A stretch of 37,975 nucleotides of DNA from Funneliformis mosseae (taxonomy: Eukaryota > Glomeromycota > Glomeromycetes > Glomerales > Glomeraceae), in the NCBI GenBank assembly GCA_910592005.1, contig CAJVPP010000275.1:1-37975 (forward strand), written 5' to 3'. Under the pieces are notes generated by a model that worked only from the letters and a program-made list of their open reading frames with translations, searched no databases and was not told the DNA's origin. The position numbers and the translations under genes were made by a program. This document shows positions 12,801 to 21,827 of the stretch, one piece after another; within the stretch, counting starts at the first letter, position 1, and each line of letters opens with the position of its first letter.

Positions 12801-12864
12801 GAAGAAAATTTCAAAAGCAAGTCCTAATCAAAAAAGAACTTGGGTAAGGCGAAATAGCATATAG
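9802..12864 (+). CDS. Hypothetical 868-aa Ser/Arg-rich, acidic, single-membrane-segment protein (4 exons)
   Basis: Not recognised as a known family. The model joins exons 9802-10101, 10395-10486, 10576-10660 and 10735-12864 through GTAAGC/TTAG, GTACGT/TTAG and GTACAA/ATAG introns; frame is kept at each junction and the total is 869 codons. The start ATG is the first in frame after an A/T-rich leader. Order of features: a PPPPY motif (residues 53-57, a possible WW-domain ligand); a Gln/Glu/Lys-rich helical, probably coiled-coil stretch (about 62-195); a repeated S-R-x-S/P-S-R segment (about 239-291); acidic runs (about 308-321 and 366-393); one hydrophobic segment (about 532-554, TFMNLMYWTFLFTLGSLVLD); further acidic clusters; and a Lys/Arg-rich tail. 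This suggests a tail-embedded membrane protein with long regulated cytosolic or nuclear arms (inference). It is convergent with the next gene. Confidence 0.85.
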
Positions 12865-13605
12865 AATAATTATAATAATAATAATAATATATCTTGTATA
12901 TTTTGAACATTTCGGATGGCAGTTGTGCCATTTTTCTTGGAGGGTATCTTGTATATTAACTTTTCTTAAAAAAAAAATGGACAGTTTATTTTCTCTCTCT
13001 TCTTGTATAGTACTTTTTTTTTTTTTTTTTTCCTCGTCAGTCTTCCTCACCGATACTATGCGGACTTTTATTCTTTCGTTTCGTTGAGACCTTTCTTACT
13101 TCCTACTATTTGTTTTTTTTTTTGCTCTTTTCCACAAGCATCAATCTTCTTTTTATAATATATATATTCGTCTTAAGGATGACACTTGTTTTTATCAATA
13201 ATTCATTACTTTTTTTCAAAATATACTTATAAAAAATTTTTTTTTTCATATTTTGACTTTATTTTTCGTATATATATATTTTGTTTTATATTTCTTATTT
13301 CTTTTTGGTTGAAGTTTTTGGAATTATTTTTTTTTTTTTTTTTTTACGTAAATCTTTTTTGTACTGTATTTTTCAAATATCAAAAAATAAAATTTATCGT
13401 AATTATTTTGAACAATAAATTTATGTTAGTACATTTTGTTTTTGCAGAATAAATTTTATAGTAAACGATCAATCAGTTATGAGAATCATTTTAACATTAA
13501 ATCAAAAATCTTAAAATTAATTTACTTTTATTTTATTAAGAAAATTTATAAATACTTTTTTTTTTAAAAAAAAAACATTTATTAAAAATTTATAAATGTA
13601 TAGCG

Positions 13606-13644
<39 letters not shown>

Positions 13645-13710
13645 GAAGAAAAAAAGTGGTGAACGGATATATAATTATTTTTTTTTATTTTTTTTCACGA
13701 TTCAATTTTT

Positions 13711-13747
<37 letters not shown>

Positions 13748-13944
13748 AAAAAAAAATATATACTACATAAGAATAATAGAATTATTGTCCAAAAATATAT
13801 TAGTATGTATAGATTAAGTTGAGGATTCACAACTATTTTGAATTCGAATTTCGTCGCGTTCTTGATCATCGAGAGAAATTTTTTTCTACAAGCCAAATTG
13901 AACATGTTCCTATTTATTTTAAAAAAAGATAGGAAATCAAACGA
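12865..13944. other. Convergent intergenic region with homopolymers
   Basis: This separates the stop of the plus-strand 868-aa gene from the stop of the minus-strand 167-aa gene, so it should contain both 3' UTRs. It is T- and A-rich, begins with a (ATA)n-like microsatellite at about 12865-12890, and carries several runs of 10-20 T near 13010-13032 and 13325-13345. Open frames across it encode only Phe/Lys-rich low-complexity peptides. No other gene is visible. Confidence 0.6.
13608..13743. repeat. A33 ... T31 inverted homopolymer pair
   Basis: A run of 33 A (13608-13640) and a run of 31 T (13713-13743) flank about 72 bases of unique sequence, itself bounded by shorter T and A runs. In RNA the arms could pair to give a long A:U stem. 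They lie between convergent genes, with the A run downstream of the plus-strand gene and the T run (poly-A on the minus strand) downstream of the minus-strand gene. Exact lengths of such runs are often uncertain in assemblies. Confidence 0.7.
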
Positions 13945-14448
13945 TTAGTAAAAAAAAAGGTAAGGAAAAAATCTCTCTCTACATACTAAAAAAGAAAAAT
14001 CATCCGAGGTAAAATTTACCATAGCGACTTGAACCGATGAATCTTCTCGTCCGACCTCCCAGAATTTGTTCACCCTGTTGCCGTTCTCGGAACCACCGAT
14101 CAATCCAAAAGGATTCATTCGTCCAGGGATAGTGTACCTTCTGGTTGGTAACTTTTTGAATTGAATCGCCTCGGCTATTGACTCGGAAGCACGACGTTGC
14201 AAATTTGGTGGATTGTTATTATTGAGAATGCCAAGGACCGGGGAGGTGCTGGTTGGTGTGGTAGGTGTGGTCGAAAATTCATCACTATCGGAAGAATCCG
14301 CGGATGTGTCTCGGAAATGATGAGAATTATGTTGTGGAATGCTGGTGCTTGGGGAAGTAGCAGTGCTCTCTTGATCGAAGCTATTGTTTACTATTAAGAA
14401 TTCCTTTACGTATTGAACATAGGGAATTTTATTGAATGGTGAGGACAT
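13945..14448 (-). CDS. Hypothetical 167-aa disordered protein with RRAS and RRYTIPG motifs
   Basis: Single open frame from ATG at 14448 to TAA at 13945-13947. The N-terminus (MSSPFNKIPYVQYVKEFLIV) is ordered-looking. It is followed by a Ser/Thr/Pro-rich acidic stretch (residues 27-70), then QRRASESIAEAIQFKKLPTR (84-103) and RRYTIPGRMNPFGLIGG (103-119). RRAS and RRYT fit basophilic kinase (PKA-like) sites. Mixed coding composition, contrasting with the poly-T spacer around it, supports a real gene. The last 25 residues are Phe-rich; a 34-base GTAAAT...TAG segment there is too short to be a normal intron, so I keep one exon. The A/T tract upstream would be its promoter or leader. The family is not recognised; an adaptor or regulatory role would be speculation. 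Confidence 0.65.
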   Translation of the reverse strand: MSSPFNKIPYVQYVKEFLIVNNSFDQESTATSPSTSIPQHNSHHFRDTSADSSDSDEFSTTPTTPTSTSPVLGILNNNNPPNLQRRASESIAEAIQFKKLPTRRYTIPGRMNPFGLIGGSENGNRVNKFWEVGREDSSVQVAMVNFTSDDFSFLVCRERFFPYLFFY

Positions 14449-14586
14449 GTTTTATTTTTTTTTCCTTGATAAATTTTATTTTTTTTGGATTTTTTTTTGG
14501 ATTTTTTGAATTTATGAATATTTTGTATTGAAAGAAAGAAAAAGTAGAAAGAGAAAAAAAAAAATATATAGGTATATATACAGAGG

Positions 14587-14629
14587 ATAACCTTTTTCGT
14601 TTTTTTTTTTAAAAAAAAAAAAAGGTTAT
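14587..14629. repeat. Hairpin of ATAACC/GGTTAT with T/A runs
   Basis: ATAACC plus a T-rich arm on the left and an A-run plus GGTTAT on the right give an inverted repeat of about 18-20 base pairs, interrupted by a CG in the T arm. It lies about 140 bases upstream of the ATG of the minus-strand 167-aa gene, so it could be in its leader or promoter. Role unknown. Confidence 0.6.
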
Positions 14630-14860
14630 GGTATTAAATAAAGAAATTTTTACAATGAAAAAGACAAAAAGGAAGAAAATACGTGAAAAAAAAAGGGGGA
14701 CAGATAAGTAGTAAGTATCAAAGAATTAGGAGATATTTTCAAGAATCAACTTTTTGGATTGGAGTTACGCAGCAAAATTGTAAGTTTAAAAGAAAATTTT
14801 ATTTTTATATATTAATAGTGAAAAAAAATTATAGAGAGAGACGGAGAGGGGGGAAATTAA

Positions 14861-14893
14861 AAGAAAATACGAGAAAATACGAGAAAATACGAG
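14861..14893. repeat. Three-copy 10-bp tandem repeat
   Basis: Three adjacent copies of a gagaaaatac-type decamer (the first begins aa instead of ga), embedded in a purine-rich tract. A simple minisatellite; no function is suggested. Confidence 0.7.
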
Positions 14894-16312
14894 GAAAAGA
14901 AAAAAAAAAAAAGGTTTGATGAAAAATTAAGACTTTTGTGAGGGGGATTTTTTCTTCTTCCCTTTTGTTATACAAATTATAAATAATATTTACAAAAGAA
15001 ATTAATAATATAATATAATGAAGGTTTACTTTTTTAGCGAGATAAAACCAAAAAAGCGTCCGTCAGTCGTTAAACGATAAAAAAAAAAGAAAAAAAAAAA
15101 AAAATTTATATTAGAACAAAGAAAGATATTTATATTTATTTATTTTATATATATAATTTTCCGTCTGCGATTCGAAACTTGGGTTAGGAATATCGAGAGG
15201 AAGGTGGGTGAAAAAAAAAAAAAAGAAAAAAAATTCGAGCGGAGAGGATAGGTTTTTATAAGTAATTAATTATTTAGTCGATTTAATATAGAAAAGGCAG
15301 TGTCGCAACAGCTGATACATACAGTAAATTCTTGTGGGTGGGAGTAAATTTTTGATTGAAAACATGCTGTGTGTGAGAAATTTTAAATCAAATTTTTTTG
15401 GATAATTGGGAGAATTTGTATTAAGAATATAAATGTGATTTTCTAGAATTTTAGAGTAGATGGTCATTCGTGAATTTTGTACCACAAAAATAAATACCTG
15501 TAATCAATATTGGGCTTAGCTTTACAACTTTTTGTCTATTTTATTTAAGAAAAAAAATAAAAATGTATTTTTCTCGGGCCGAATTTTTTTTTTCTTTGAT
15601 TAGGAAGGAACAGTTTTATATTTACATGATGTCAACCATCTCAGGTCGATAAAACTTGACCCTTCTTTGTTGGTTTTACTGACGACAAATGATAAATCCT
15701 ATTGCAAAATCGCAAAAAAAAAAAATTTTTCTTTCTGTTCACAGACTTTTTTGAAAGCAAAATCTGTGATTAGAATGAAATATAAATAAATAAACAAAAA
15801 CAAGATGACCTAACTACAATTGCGAAATCAAAGGATTTTTGAGGTATGCCAAATTAACATTGTCATTTCTTTATTTTGTTCACATTTTATTTATTTATTT
15901 ATTTTTTTTTTTTTTAAATACAACATCTGTTTCATTTGAATAATGAAGAAATAAAACTGCCCCATCTATCCATGGGATTTCCTTTGATGTGATTGAATCT
16001 AAATTATCAGATCATTTCAAGTATTGCTAATTTTGGGAAATCTGGTAATAAGGCTTGTTTGGAACATGCGAGTCATGTCAATGTGACGATGTTGTGCAAA
16101 TGTGAAAGTCGTAAAGGTAACAAGTAATGAACGCAAAACCCTAAGAATCAAGAAAAGTACATTGTATTTATGTTGTGAAACATTACACCCGAATATATTA
16201 TGACTTGGTGTAAATGCAGTGTGATCAAATTATGCATCCCCTACATAATAAAATTAATATTCGACTGAACGTGGAAATTTTCGAACCTGTAATTATTTGT
16301 AATCCCAAGTTT

Positions 16313-16338
16313 TTCTCCCAACTTAAAAGTTGGGAGAA
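16313..16338. repeat. Perfect 12-bp-arm inverted repeat with 2-nt loop
   Basis: Arms TTCTCCCAACTT and AAGTTGGGAGAA are exact reverse complements separated only by AA. Mixed base composition sets it apart from the A/T hairpins of the window. It could extrude as a cruciform, form an RNA hairpin or bind a dimeric protein; none of these can be decided from sequence. No gene starts within 1.8 kb on either side. Confidence 0.85.
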
Positions 16339-17963
16339 GAGGAAATCAATTTTTTCTTTCTTTTCATGAATGCCAATTGTTTGGGGTCACTTTCTTCAAA
16401 AGCGGTTTGACATGAGGAAATTACTTTTGAATTTGGGAACCTTTAACACTTTCGCGCAAATAATTTGAATTGCCCAAAAGGAAAAAAAAAAATCGGAGGG
16501 GGGGGAGGGTCTTGTGAAATTGCACATGTAAATAATGTTGCGCAAAGGGCACCAGGTTGGTAAACAAAATATAAACAGGAATTTCCCCAGTTTGTTATGA
16601 AATTTGTTATGAAAAAATTTATAAACAAATAATTAAATCATTGGTACTTTGTTCCATGGTGACAAAAAGTTTTCTTTTGGTGATTCTTTGTCAAGTCACC
16701 CGTGGAAATTTTTTTTCATTATAATCACGTTCTACTTCAAAAGTACCTGGTAAAAAAAAAAAAAAAAATTTATTTAATAAAATAAAAAATCCTGTTAAAC
16801 AACTTGAATCAAAAATAAAGAATGTTCACACACGAGTCTTTCCAAAAACAAATTTGCCCATCGTATTCAAATTAATCCATATTAAAATTAATCCCAATTT
16901 CAAAAAGAATTTCTTTGTTAATCTTTTTGATCCATTCTTTTTTTTACTTAATTTGATTACATTTTGATGTGTTCACGCGTCTTATCAGTTAGAAGGACCA
17001 TTTTCATTTTCTATCGAATGTTTGTGTTTATCCCCGAAAGGGATTAAGGATTAATATATTGCCTTCATTTATGAAATCCGCTTTTACCCTTCTCATCTCA
17101 TTCAGTGTAGTGATCATTCCTTTTTTTAATGAAAACATTTATTAACAATGTTCCCTTTATAACAAATTTCAACACACATTTTTCAATTAGGGTTTGTTGT
17201 TGTTGTGTAAAACGTGTCACAGTTTCAAATAAAATAACCTCTTTTCTTGATAAGTTTGATAAGAAGATAGGATGACACGATAACACGATAACACGACAAT
17301 AAGACAAAGATATCACGATAACGATAAAATGATAACATCATTTTTCCAAATTTCCCACCTAATTTTATTGAAAAAAAAATCCAGATAACGGAATTTACCA
17401 TTTGAAGAATGCCTTATCTAAAATACGTGACAGAAAAAAAAAATTCATCATGTGAGAAAAAATTCGAAAAAAAATTTCAAATTAAGGTAAATGAGGGATA
17501 AATTCAGTGTGAACCAAAGGTCACAAGGTACCAAAAGCATTAAAAAAAAAAGGTACATTGTTCTTTTAAACATTATTACGCCAATCGCAGTGCCAAATCA
17601 ATCATAGTCAAATTTATTCATAATTTGAGCAGTGCGAGAGACATTTGGAAAGGTCACTTAACCTTAACTAGGCATTGTAAATACGCCCACTTGAACTAAT
17701 AAATCGTTAAAGGAATTTTTTTTAAAATAAAGAGGGACAATCTTTAAAAAATTCCATCAAACCTGTTATCACACATCACCTTTTTTATACATGTTTGATT
17801 GAAAGGAGAATTCAAAAAACCCTACGCGTATTTGCAAGCTCAACAAGTAGACTAATTTTTGGGCGCGCGAAAATTAAAAATCTTGAGCAGATCGTTTATA
17901 TTAAAGAAGGTTTAACAATGATTCCTTGTCATCTATTTTGAAATAAAAAAGAACAACAAATAT

Positions 17964-18010
17964 CGTAATTTATGATAATTTCGTAATTTTTGATAATTGC
18001 GTAATTCTTT
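17964..18010. repeat. 18-bp imperfect tandem repeat
   Basis: Three copies of a unit like cgtaatttttgataattt occur head to tail with one or two substitutions each (cgtaatttatgataattt, cgtaatttttgataattg, cgtaattctttgg). A simple minisatellite in the gene-free spacer. Confidence 0.7.
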
Positions 18011-19033
18011 GGTTAATTTAGTTGGAAAGGAATTAAACACAGCCCTTTCCTATTTTTGACAAGTGGGTTAATTTAAAGCATTATGCTTCATATCTATCAT
18101 TCATCATTTTCGTTCCAAAACACGTGCACGCACGCCAAATCCCATAATATCAAAACTTTATGCAATTATAATAAACTTTCAGGTTCCTCTGCCGATTAAT
18201 TTGTTTCTTTGTTATCTTTATAAAAAAGATGGACAAATATAATCTATTATGTGTCGAGATTTTTTTCAATTCTATGAAGATGCGTAAAAAAATTTGTCTT
18301 TGAGCAAAAGATGAGGGTACTTAGACTTTCAACTAATTTGTTCGACTTTTGAGTTAGAAAGTCACCTGCCTTTATGACAAAAAAAAATTAATATTTTGGG
18401 GACTTGTCCGATAATCACGTGCATATCTGTGTCAAAAGAAAAATAAAAACACGACATTTACCGAGATTCTATTTTTGTTTACTGCGCCATCCGTGTGACA
18501 GATGACTTAATTTTCGTACAGTTCAGTGTCATAACTTTATTTAACAATGAACTAAAATATTTCCTGAACCCAAAGATAAAAATAATTAAAATGAGTATAT
18601 TATTTGTTATTTAATTTTTGAAACCCAAGAAAAAACCTGTTATTTTTAAGTTTTTACGCTCCAAAATGGTCCTTTCTATCATCATTGTTTTATTAAATTT
18701 ATTATTTTTTTTTTGATCGACCACATCGTTTGTCGCCTAAAAGCGATATCGATACACAAGTGTATTAAAAAAGGATTTCATCTTTTAAAAAAGGTAAATT
18801 TCTATAAATATTATCAATTTTTGATATTTCACCACCTCAAACATTGTAAATAAAAAGTGGGGGTGGGGAGAATGTATTATAAATTAACGGTAATTATATT
18901 ATTTACATTAATTATTGAGAAAAAAAAGAATTCTAAAAATAAATAATGTTTGATTAATTCGCATCGAAGCAGGGGGAAAAAAAACAAAACAAAAAAAAAA
19001 AAGTCCGTAAAGTCCCCCTTGTAATAATTAAAG

Positions 19034-19489
19034 TCATACGGAATATCTTCTAATCTCTTCCTCATAAACGATACTATTTCTATTACTATGGCTAATATTA
19101 AAGGTCATCTTTTTATTAATGTTATTGTTCTTTTTCCTTCTCAATGATCCAAATAATCCACCTTTTTTGGTTTCTTTATTATTGAGATTTTTAATGTAAC
19201 AGTAATCGGGTTCGGTTCGTTGCAATGGAAGCGCATTATAAGCACCTAATGGAAAATCGTAAACCGTGTAACTATTAGAATAAACCTGTATCGGAGTTTT
19301 ATGATATCTATATAGTACATTTGGTGGTCTGGAAATAACATTGTTGGTATTAAGGATTTCTTCTGATGGAGGGGATTGTGAAGATGATGATGATGATGAT
19401 GGAGTTAACGGTGGTGTTTCCGACTCATATATTGATGTATCTGTAGGAACATGAGTGGTCATCGTTATGCAAAGTTTTGGATTGTTCAT
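19034..19489 (-). CDS. Hypothetical 151-aa Ser/Pro- and Asn/Lys-rich protein
   Basis: Single open frame from ATG at 19489 to the stop at 19034-19036. Residues 20-45 form a Pro/Ser-rich acidic segment with a run of seven Ser, and residues 52-105 are mixed and Tyr-rich (PPNVLYRYHKTPIQVYSN, YTVYDFPLGAYNALP). A basic patch follows (KKGGLFGSLRRKKNNN, about 108-123), and the end is VYEEEIRRYSV. The basic patch could act in nuclear targeting or membrane association, but no domain is recognised. A second ATG at codon 10 is an alternative start. The gene is divergent from the DUF4203 gene and shares a 495-base upstream region. Balanced codon use against very AT-rich surroundings makes it likely to be real. 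Confidence 0.6.
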   Translation of the reverse strand: MNNPKLCITMTTHVPTDTSIYESETPPLTPSSSSSSSQSPPSEEILNTNNVISRPPNVLYRYHKTPIQVYSNSYTVYDFPLGAYNALPLQRTEPDYCYIKNLNNKETKKGGLFGSLRRKKNNNINKKMTFNISHSNRNSIVYEEEIRRYSV

Positions 19490-19984
19490 TATCTTCTATA
19501 TAATATGTATCGTATATAAATGAGATTTTTTTTTTCTATTTAAAAAAAAAAAAGGGAATTGAAAAATATCTCTTGGAAAGAAATTTATTTTATTTTATTA
19601 TTAAAAAAAAAAAAATGAAAATGATGTCTTATATATATACACAAGTCGTATAACATGGACGCCAAACCTAACAATCTATACCAATTTTGAACATTGTCGT
19701 TCATAGATCTCTAAAATTAGTTCACGATTTTTAAAATTACATTTTGTGTTCGGCGAAGTTCGTCCATTATCGGGTTAGACTGTTCAAGTTCTAGAAATAA
19801 AGTTTCCTTAAAATTTTATTTTTATTACTCCTTAAAAAAGAAAAAGATAAATTGATTTAAAAATCATGTTACACACAATTATTGTTTAAATTTATATATT
19901 TTTTTCTCCTTTCTTTCCCGTATAACGTGTTCACACTTTTTTTGCATTCTTTATAATGAAACCACGTCCCAATCTTGATCAATA
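19490..19984. promoter_or_regulatory. Shared upstream region of two divergent genes
   Basis: Nearly 500 bases separate the start codons of the minus-strand 151-aa gene and the plus-strand DUF4203 gene, so both promoters should lie here. A/T homopolymers occur next to the minus-strand start (19527-19554, 19601-19615). A central block of more balanced composition (19650-19790) is the best candidate for binding sites. No specific motif can be named, and TATA-like runs are too common here to be informative. Confidence 0.4.
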
Positions 19985-21295
19985 ATGAAATTCCATTATT
20001 CCATAATACTCTTGCTACTTATAATCACTCAATTCGCTTTCGCTAAAATTCATCATCATCATCATCATGTTTCTATAAATCACACGACATCAACCCTTAC
20101 CACCACTAGTCCGACTATTCAGACTATGGTATTAACTCCAAGCGGTTCCCCTACTCCAACTTTGTCACCGACTGCTAAAATTCTATATAATGTGTCGCCT
20201 TCATACAACGTTTCCTATGGTGAACCAGGTAAATTTTAAGGCTCCTTTCCAGGAATGGTTTCGCCCGACGCGTATCCCCCTAAAAACCCTTTTTTTTTAA
20301 AAAAAAAATATATATATAGCTCCATTCCTAAAAACTCGAAATACATGGCAAAGTGTTTTATATGGAATAATATTCATGACGATTGGATTAATTGAAACCT
20401 TCTTTGGTTATAAATTGATTCGAATAACATTGCTCCTCATGGGATTTCTTTTTTGGTGTGAGTAAAAAATATATATAAATAATGATTTTTTTTTGATTTA
20501 TTTTAACTCTGAAAAAAAATTCCCCCCTCGTCCAAAATAGCAAGTACATCTTTGGTCATCCTACTGATAATGGATAATTCACAAAAATATTTTCGATCCG
20601 CTCTATATTATTTTGTGATATGGTTAAGTACCGGTACAATAGGAGGTTTATTATCATTTTGGTGTTGGCATTTAGGGTTAATATTAACATCAGCGTACGG
20701 TGGGTTCGCGTTCATCATGACATTTTTAACATTAATTCCAATCTCGATCGATATCATACGTTATTCTTTAATATCATTCTTTATATTATTACCTCCAATC
20801 TTGGTTTATAAATATGAAAGAGAATCCATCTACGTCGCCACTTCTGTGGCGGGTTCTTACACCTTCTTTTGTGGTGTAGATGAATTTGCTCATCAAGGTT
20901 ATAGAGAGATGATTCAATTCATTCGTCATGAGGGAACTTTAAGATTCATCCCTACTATCATCATATATATCATGATCTTACTTTCCGTATTATTGGCTGC
21001 CCTCGGTATTACCTTTGAATATAAATGTCATGAGAACCCTTCTTTTAACGTTTGGTGTGGTGATAAGCCGTTAGGTGGTGGTGATGAACTGGTCATTAAA
21101 CGAAACAAGAATTTCTCGTTTGTTGAGTTTATCAAATTCTTTGTAAATATTAAATTACGTTTAACTTTACTTTTAATTAAAATGAGATTTGTTAAAGTTA
21201 ATTCAAATAATGAGATCTCTACTGGGCAAGCTGTTGATAGTAGTAATACACCTGATTCACGCGTCATTATTAATGTTGATAATTCTGTAATTTAA
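19985..21295 (+). CDS. DUF4203/TMEM198-like multispanning membrane protein (3 exons)
   Basis: Exons 19985-20228, 20320-20457 and 20541-21295 join through GTAAAT/ATAG and GTGAGT/ATAG introns in frame, giving 378 residues. The N-terminus MKFHYSIILLLLIITQFAFA is a signal peptide, with likely cleavage near residue 20-21, followed by six consecutive His (23-28) and a Thr/Ser/Pro-rich stretch with NHT and NVS sequons, as expected for an O/N-glycosylated lumenal or outer segment. From residue 94 there are about seven hydrophobic segments (around 94-110, 114-139, 149-170, 171-188, 190-218, 224-238, 264-286), with ESIYVATSVAGSYTFFCGVD and the spacing typical of DUF4203 (TM7SF3/TMEM198) proteins. The hydrophilic tail after about 300 would be cytosolic. 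In animals TMEM198 is linked to Wnt signalling; the fungal role is unknown. Convergent with VPS27. Confidence 0.85.
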
Positions 21296-21827
21296 TCATA
21301 ATTTATAACTATTTATCTAAATATATAATTAACGTAATGTGTATCACCACCTTTTTATTTTTTTAAAAAAAAAAAAAAAATTGTGCATCGTTCAACAGTG
21401 TTAACGCATGAACACGTAAAAATACAAAATATACATTTTTTATTATCTTTATATTGTGTTGTGCTATAAATCAAACGCGACTTTTATATATATATATATT
21501 TTTTAAAAAAAAATTCCTTTTTCTTAATATTATTATACATCAAACACTTTCAATAAAAAAAATAATCCAAACAAAAAAAAAAAACAAAACAAACAAACAA
21601 GATAAATACATTATAGAATTCTCAATAGTCCTTAAGAAAAACTTTGTAAATATATATAATCTTACAAATATATAACGATCACTCAATGCACTTTTAAATG
21701 TATTATAATCCACAAATATATATATATATATTTAATAAAAAACAAAAAAACATAATAATAATATACATATATATATGAATTATTCAGTTGGTAGCTCGAG
21801 ATCTCATTGCAAAGAATAATCTAATTT
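21296..21827. other. Convergent 3' intergenic region
   Basis: Between the stops of the DUF4203 gene (+) and VPS27 (-). AT-rich with A runs (21365-21380, 21571-21584) and an (AT)n stretch at 21715-21732. It should hold both 3' UTRs and polyadenylation signals; AATAAA-like strings are present but not diagnostic in such sequence. No gene. Confidence 0.6.

Larger units (their letters stand above)
14449..19033. other. 4.6-kb spacer without recognisable gene
   Basis: This lies between two minus-strand small genes. No frame shows conserved features; the open frames (for example about 15.3-15.5 kb and 17.1-17.3 kb, minus) are short and atypical. Present instead are a near-perfect hairpin (16313-16338), a poly-T/poly-A hairpin (14587-14629), short tandem repeats (14861-14893, 17964-18010, and a cacgataa motif around 17275-17325), a G-rich run near 16497-16509, and two CACGTG palindromes (18121-18126, 18416-18421). 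Composition is less AT-extreme than the transposon flanks, so it could be long regulatory DNA, a non-coding RNA locus or an old decayed gene; I cannot tell which. Confidence 0.5.

Noticed and set aside
13980..14013. 34-base GTAAAT...TAG intron in the 167-aa gene
   Set aside because: About half the length of the other introns here (65-108 bases in VPS27), and the frame is open through it.
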